Assembly (NCBI GenBank): GCA_029262855.1
Contig: JAJCYP010000004.1
Span: forward strand, 33,611 to 97,610
DNA length: 64,000 nt
Origin: Bacteroidota bacterium
GTDB taxonomy: Bacteria; Bacteroidota; Rhodothermia; Rhodothermales; UBA10348
Reading direction: 5' to 3'
In this document: positions 61,567-64,000 of the stretch, in pieces
Layout of the letters: each line of letters opens with the position of its first letter
Position numbering within the stretch: position 1 is the stretch's first letter
Made by a program: the position numbers and the translations under genes
The notes under the pieces: model-generated
Database searches by the model: none
Told to the model about the DNA's origin: nothing
What the model saw: only the letters and a program-made list of their open reading frames with translations

Positions 61567-63105
61567 ATGACATCAAGGTACCTTCCCCTCTTCTCGGTCC
61601 TGGCAGTGCTCCTGGTCCTTCCTGCCCGAGCTCAGACTTTACAGAACGAAGACCCCGTCATCGCCGAAATGTGGCAGATCGGTATGGAGGAATCCCGAAC
61701 CCGGGAGCTCGCCCACGTGCTCATGGATCAGATCGGCCCCCGACTTGCCGGCTCCGAGGGACTGGAACAGGCGCAGCAGTGGCTGATGGAGACCTACGCT
61801 GACTGGGGAGTCGATGCGCGAAAGGAAGAAATTGGAACGTGGCGCCGCTGGCGACATGGAACGCTGCACGTGGACATGATCGAACCGCGAGTGTCCAGCC
61901 TAGAGGCCAAGTTGAAGGCCTGGAGCCCGGGCACCAACGGCCCCGTTCGCGCTGAAGTGGTGGTCCCGCCCGTGAAGACGAATGCCGCGGCAGACGCCGA
62001 GTGGATGGCTTCCACGGCCGGAAAGTTCGTGATGGTCAGTCAGCCTCAGGAGATGTGCCGTGCGGCCCAGGAACTGGAGGCCAACGCCTCCGAGGCTACC
62101 ATCGAAGCACTCGGCAAGCGCCGCCGTGATGAGTTTAACGCCTATCGCAATCGCGTGGGGGCCCTACAGGCCGGCGATTTTGACAACGCCGGGGCCGCAG
62201 GGACTCTGGAGTCCCGTTGGTCAGGCGGATGGGGCGTCAACAAGGTGTTCTCCACCTCCAACAAATCGGCCGTGGCACTCGACATTTCGTGCGAGGATTA
62301 CGGTTTGATCTACCGCCTTGTTGAGGGCGGTCACCGGGTTGTCCTGGAGGTAAACGCGCAGGCCCAGGACCTCGGCGAGGTGCCGCAATTCAATGTGGTC
62401 GGTCAGATCACGGGCTCCGAGTTGCCCCACGAATACGTCCTATTGGGCGCTCACCTTGATTCATGGCACGCCGCTACCGGAGCCACCGACAACGGTACGG
62501 GCACCATCACGATGCTCGAGGCCGTGCGCATTCTCAAGATGACCTATCCCAACCCGCGCCGCACGATTCTGGTGGGCCACTGGGCCAACGAGGAGATGGG
62601 CCGCGTTGGCTCGCGCGCCTTCCGCGACGATAACCCGGAGATCATGGACGGCATCCAGGCCGCATTCAATCAGGACAATGGCACCTGGCGCTTCGAAAAA
62701 ATCGAAGGTCAAGGATATGCCGATGCCGCCTCACACATCCCGAAATGGATGGCGATGCTGCCGCGCGAATTCCAGGATCAGATCACGCTCGAGATGCCCG
62801 GCCCGCAGGCCAACACAGGCTCCGACCACACGTCGTTTATCTGCGCCGGCGTTCCCAGTTTTCGGCTGCAGTCTCCGTACGATGAGTATCGTCAGTACAC
62901 CTGGCACACCAACCGCGATACCTACGACAAGATCTCATTTGACGATCTGGCCAGGAACGCCACGGTGGCTGCCATGATGGCGTATCAGGCTTCGGAGGAT
63001 CCGAGTCGATTCGGGCGGGAGCAGGCGCTGTTGCCGGTAGCTGCGAACGGACGGCCGAGGTCGTGGCCAAACTGCCGCCCGGCGCCGCGGGAGTCTGGGC
63101 GCTGA
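61567..63105 (+). CDS. Secreted M28 family metallopeptidase (second of two)
   Basis: The protein is 512 aa from ATG 61567 (MTSRYLPLFSVLAVLLVLPARAQ, signal peptide); the track's 53-residue extension is leader DNA. The dizinc site is GAHLDSWHAATGATDNGTG, followed by ANEEMGRVGSRAF with catalytic and zinc Glu, the Asp in AAFNQDNGTW and the His in TWHTNRDTYDKISFD. A large insert (130-320, with EALGKRRRDEFNAYRN) holds a PA-like domain. It shares the architecture of the first M28 enzyme but is only distantly similar. It is convergent with the acylase gene, 4 bp apart. Confidence 0.92.
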   Translation: MTSRYLPLFSVLAVLLVLPARAQTLQNEDPVIAEMWQIGMEESRTRELAHVLMDQIGPRLAGSEGLEQAQQWLMETYADWGVDARKEEIGTWRRWRHGTLHVDMIEPRVSSLEAKLKAWSPGTNGPVRAEVVVPPVKTNAAADAEWMASTAGKFVMVSQPQEMCRAAQELEANASEATIEALGKRRRDEFNAYRNRVGALQAGDFDNAGAAGTLESRWSGGWGVNKVFSTSNKSAVALDISCEDYGLIYRLVEGGHRVVLEVNAQAQDLGEVPQFNVVGQITGSELPHEYVLLGAHLDSWHAATGATDNGTGTITMLEAVRILKMTYPNPRRTILVGHWANEEMGRVGSRAFRDDNPEIMDGIQAAFNQDNGTWRFEKIEGQGYADAASHIPKWMAMLPREFQDQITLEMPGPQANTGSDHTSFICAGVPSFRLQSPYDEYRQYTWHTNRDTYDKISFDDLARNATVAAMMAYQASEDPSRFGREQALLPVAANGRPRSWPNCRPAPRESGR

Positions 63106-63109
63106 TGGC

Positions 63110-64000
63110 TCAGTCCTTCGGCACCAGCATTACGCGACCTGTTGCAGCGGCCTCGACCTTGTCCCGGCTGAAGTACACCGGAAAGAACTGGTCTTGCGCC
63201 CAGCGTTGAAACAGGTCGCGGTAGTGCGGACTGTCCGGGTCTCCGGATTGGCCAGGTGCGTTCATTCCCACGGAGGCATCCCAATCTGAGGTGTCCACAA
63301 TCATGCGGAATGACGCGCCCGACCGCTGGTTGTCTCCACTGCCGGAGTTGTTGACGGTGAAGCTATTACCACCGCGCGGCAGGGTGCCCACATCCAGCTT
63401 CGCCCGGGTCTCGAGGTCCACGGCGGCGGTCATCGGGTGCGGAATCGAGACGTGTTTGTACTGGCCGTACTGCCACTCGTCCAGGTCCGGGCCGATGAGA
63501 TCCACCAGTCCCTCGACCGACGCTTCCAGTTCGTCCACCAGCATCTTGTCGCGGCCATCCAGGGGTGTACACCGGTCGCAGAGCGCGCCGAACTCCGGAC
63601 CGGGGCGCACGAGATGGTCGATGATCATGGAAAGGGGCAGGCCGCCCAGGGCCTCTCGAGCCTTGTCGGACATCACCACGTGCGGGACAGAGCGCTGCAG
63701 CCTTCTCTCGATGGCCACATAGATGGCGGCCGGCCCGGAATCGGGCGTGAGGCGGTGATCCCAGTCGGTCAGCATCTCGAGTGCGTAGGCGGCTGCCTCG
63801 CTGAGGGGACCGAGGTGTTTCAGCAACGGCACGATGGTTCGAGCAGGCAGCGACACATGGTCGGTCTGCAGCGCCATCATGTCCGACATCGTGTGCGCCC
63901 TTCCGCTTGAAAGAACCTCCTCGAGCCGATTGAACCGGGAGGGATCACTCCACTCCCAGCCGACGGCATCCCGGTAGGCGTAGTCCTTGGGGACCAGATT
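63110..64000 (-). CDS. Penicillin-acylase-family (S45) enzyme, 5' part outside window
   Basis: The track starts this at 63889, but the frame continues upstream without a stop to the window edge (NLVPKDYAYRDAVGWEWSDP), so only the C-terminal 296 residues are visible. Recognisable S45 features are RFNRLEEVLSSGRAHTMSDM, the domain end ASFRMIVDTSDWDASVGMNA, PGQSGDPDSPHYRDLFQRWA and the terminal DQFFPVYFSRDKVEAAATG. The family makes a self-cleaving Ntn-hydrolase that removes acyl groups from amides (penicillins, acyl-homoserine lactones or peptides). The catalytic serine lies outside the window. Substrate specificity cannot be judged. Confidence 0.85.
   Translation of the reverse strand, partial: NLVPKDYAYRDAVGWEWSDPSRFNRLEEVLSSGRAHTMSDMMALQTDHVSLPARTIVPLLKHLGPLSEAAAYALEMLTDWDHRLTPDSGPAAIYVAIERRLQRSVPHVVMSDKAREALGGLPLSMIIDHLVRPGPEFGALCDRCTPLDGRDKMLVDELEASVEGLVDLIGPDLDEWQYGQYKHVSIPHPMTAAVDLETRAKLDVGTLPRGGNSFTVNNSGSGDNQRSGASFRMIVDTSDWDASVGMNAPGQSGDPDSPHYRDLFQRWAQDQFFPVYFSRDKVEAAATGRVMLVPKD

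Noticed and set aside
1-64000. CRISPR arrays, tRNA or rRNA genes, prophage genes
   Set aside because: No regularly spaced repeats, cloverleaf-like sequences, rRNA stretches or phage structural genes were seen; the few repeats are short minisatellites or IS ends.

Overview
The window is about 62-64% GC and looks chromosomal. It most resembles a high-GC Bacteroidota-type bacterium of the Rhodothermota/Salinibacter kind. The evidence is two very large secreted proteins with a type IX secretion (T9SS) type A sorting tail (one ends in a 'YPNPFNP' domain, one in a 'YPNPTRG' domain), several PD40, FG-GAP and ASPIC/UnbV propeller proteins, many lipoproteins and small outer-membrane barrels, and two signal-peptide M28 peptidases. 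The taxon is inferred from gene content only; no rRNA or tRNA gene was seen.

Layout. 1-830: partial secreted beta-helix protein. 0.99-5.03 kb: a TroABCD-type metal ABC operon in which both permeases carry a C-terminal winged-helix-like domain, with a DtxR-type palindrome just upstream. 5.1-7.2 kb: a PD40 propeller lipoprotein and a CnoX-like thioredoxin. 7.2-10.8 kb: a two-gene heterodimeric ABC exporter with one degenerate ATP site. 10.8-12.3 kb: DUF1684 lipoprotein and Nudix hydrolase, separated by a 15-bp-period repeat. 12.37-14.06 kb: an IS200/IS605 element (tnpA, tnpB, matched end hairpins) between the Nudix gene and a GAF-SpoIIE phosphatase. 15.4-16.8 kb: small genes and a META/HslJ-like lipoprotein in a lower-GC stretch. 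17-24 kb: a T9SS cargo protein, an N-acetylmuramoyl-L-alanine amidase and a two-propeller FG-GAP/UnbV protein. 24-27.6 kb: a minus-strand cluster OmpA/BON, membrane HHH protein, MscS channel and cytochrome P450. 27.6-35.5 kb: a 1782-aa T9SS metalloprotease with a coupled lipoprotein, an M28 peptidase (whose 3' end is echoed by a remnant at 27.65 kb) and a small barrel.

35.6-40.7 kb: four co-directional genes around an SLC12-like transporter. 40.85-41.5 kb: an RHH/PIN toxin-antitoxin pair with a palindromic operator. 41.5-43.4 kb: an ABC-2 exporter. 43.5-49.5 kb: a redox cluster consisting of a cytochrome b/multihaem c fusion, a CRTAC1-type propeller-TPR protein and an FMN nitronate-monooxygenase-like enzyme. 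49.6-53.2 kb: a PLP decarboxylase followed 11 bp later by an aspartate:alanine-exchanger-family carrier, a decarboxylation/antiport pairing. 53.4-58.4 kb: an MFS sugar porter and an 1145-aa protein that may be a glycoside-phosphorylase-like enzyme. 58.4-64 kb: a lectin-like lipoprotein, a DUF1328 peptide, an ALDH7-type dehydrogenase, a second M28 peptidase and the 3' part of a penicillin-acylase-family gene.

The overall theme is envelope and secretion biology of a gliding/T9SS-type heterotroph: extracellular peptidases and propellers, metal and amino-acid transport, and periplasmic electron transfer. The best candidates for something new are the fused metal-transport regulators, the cytochrome b-c/CRTAC1 operon, the decarboxylase/exchanger pair and the large uncharacterised protein next to the sugar porter.
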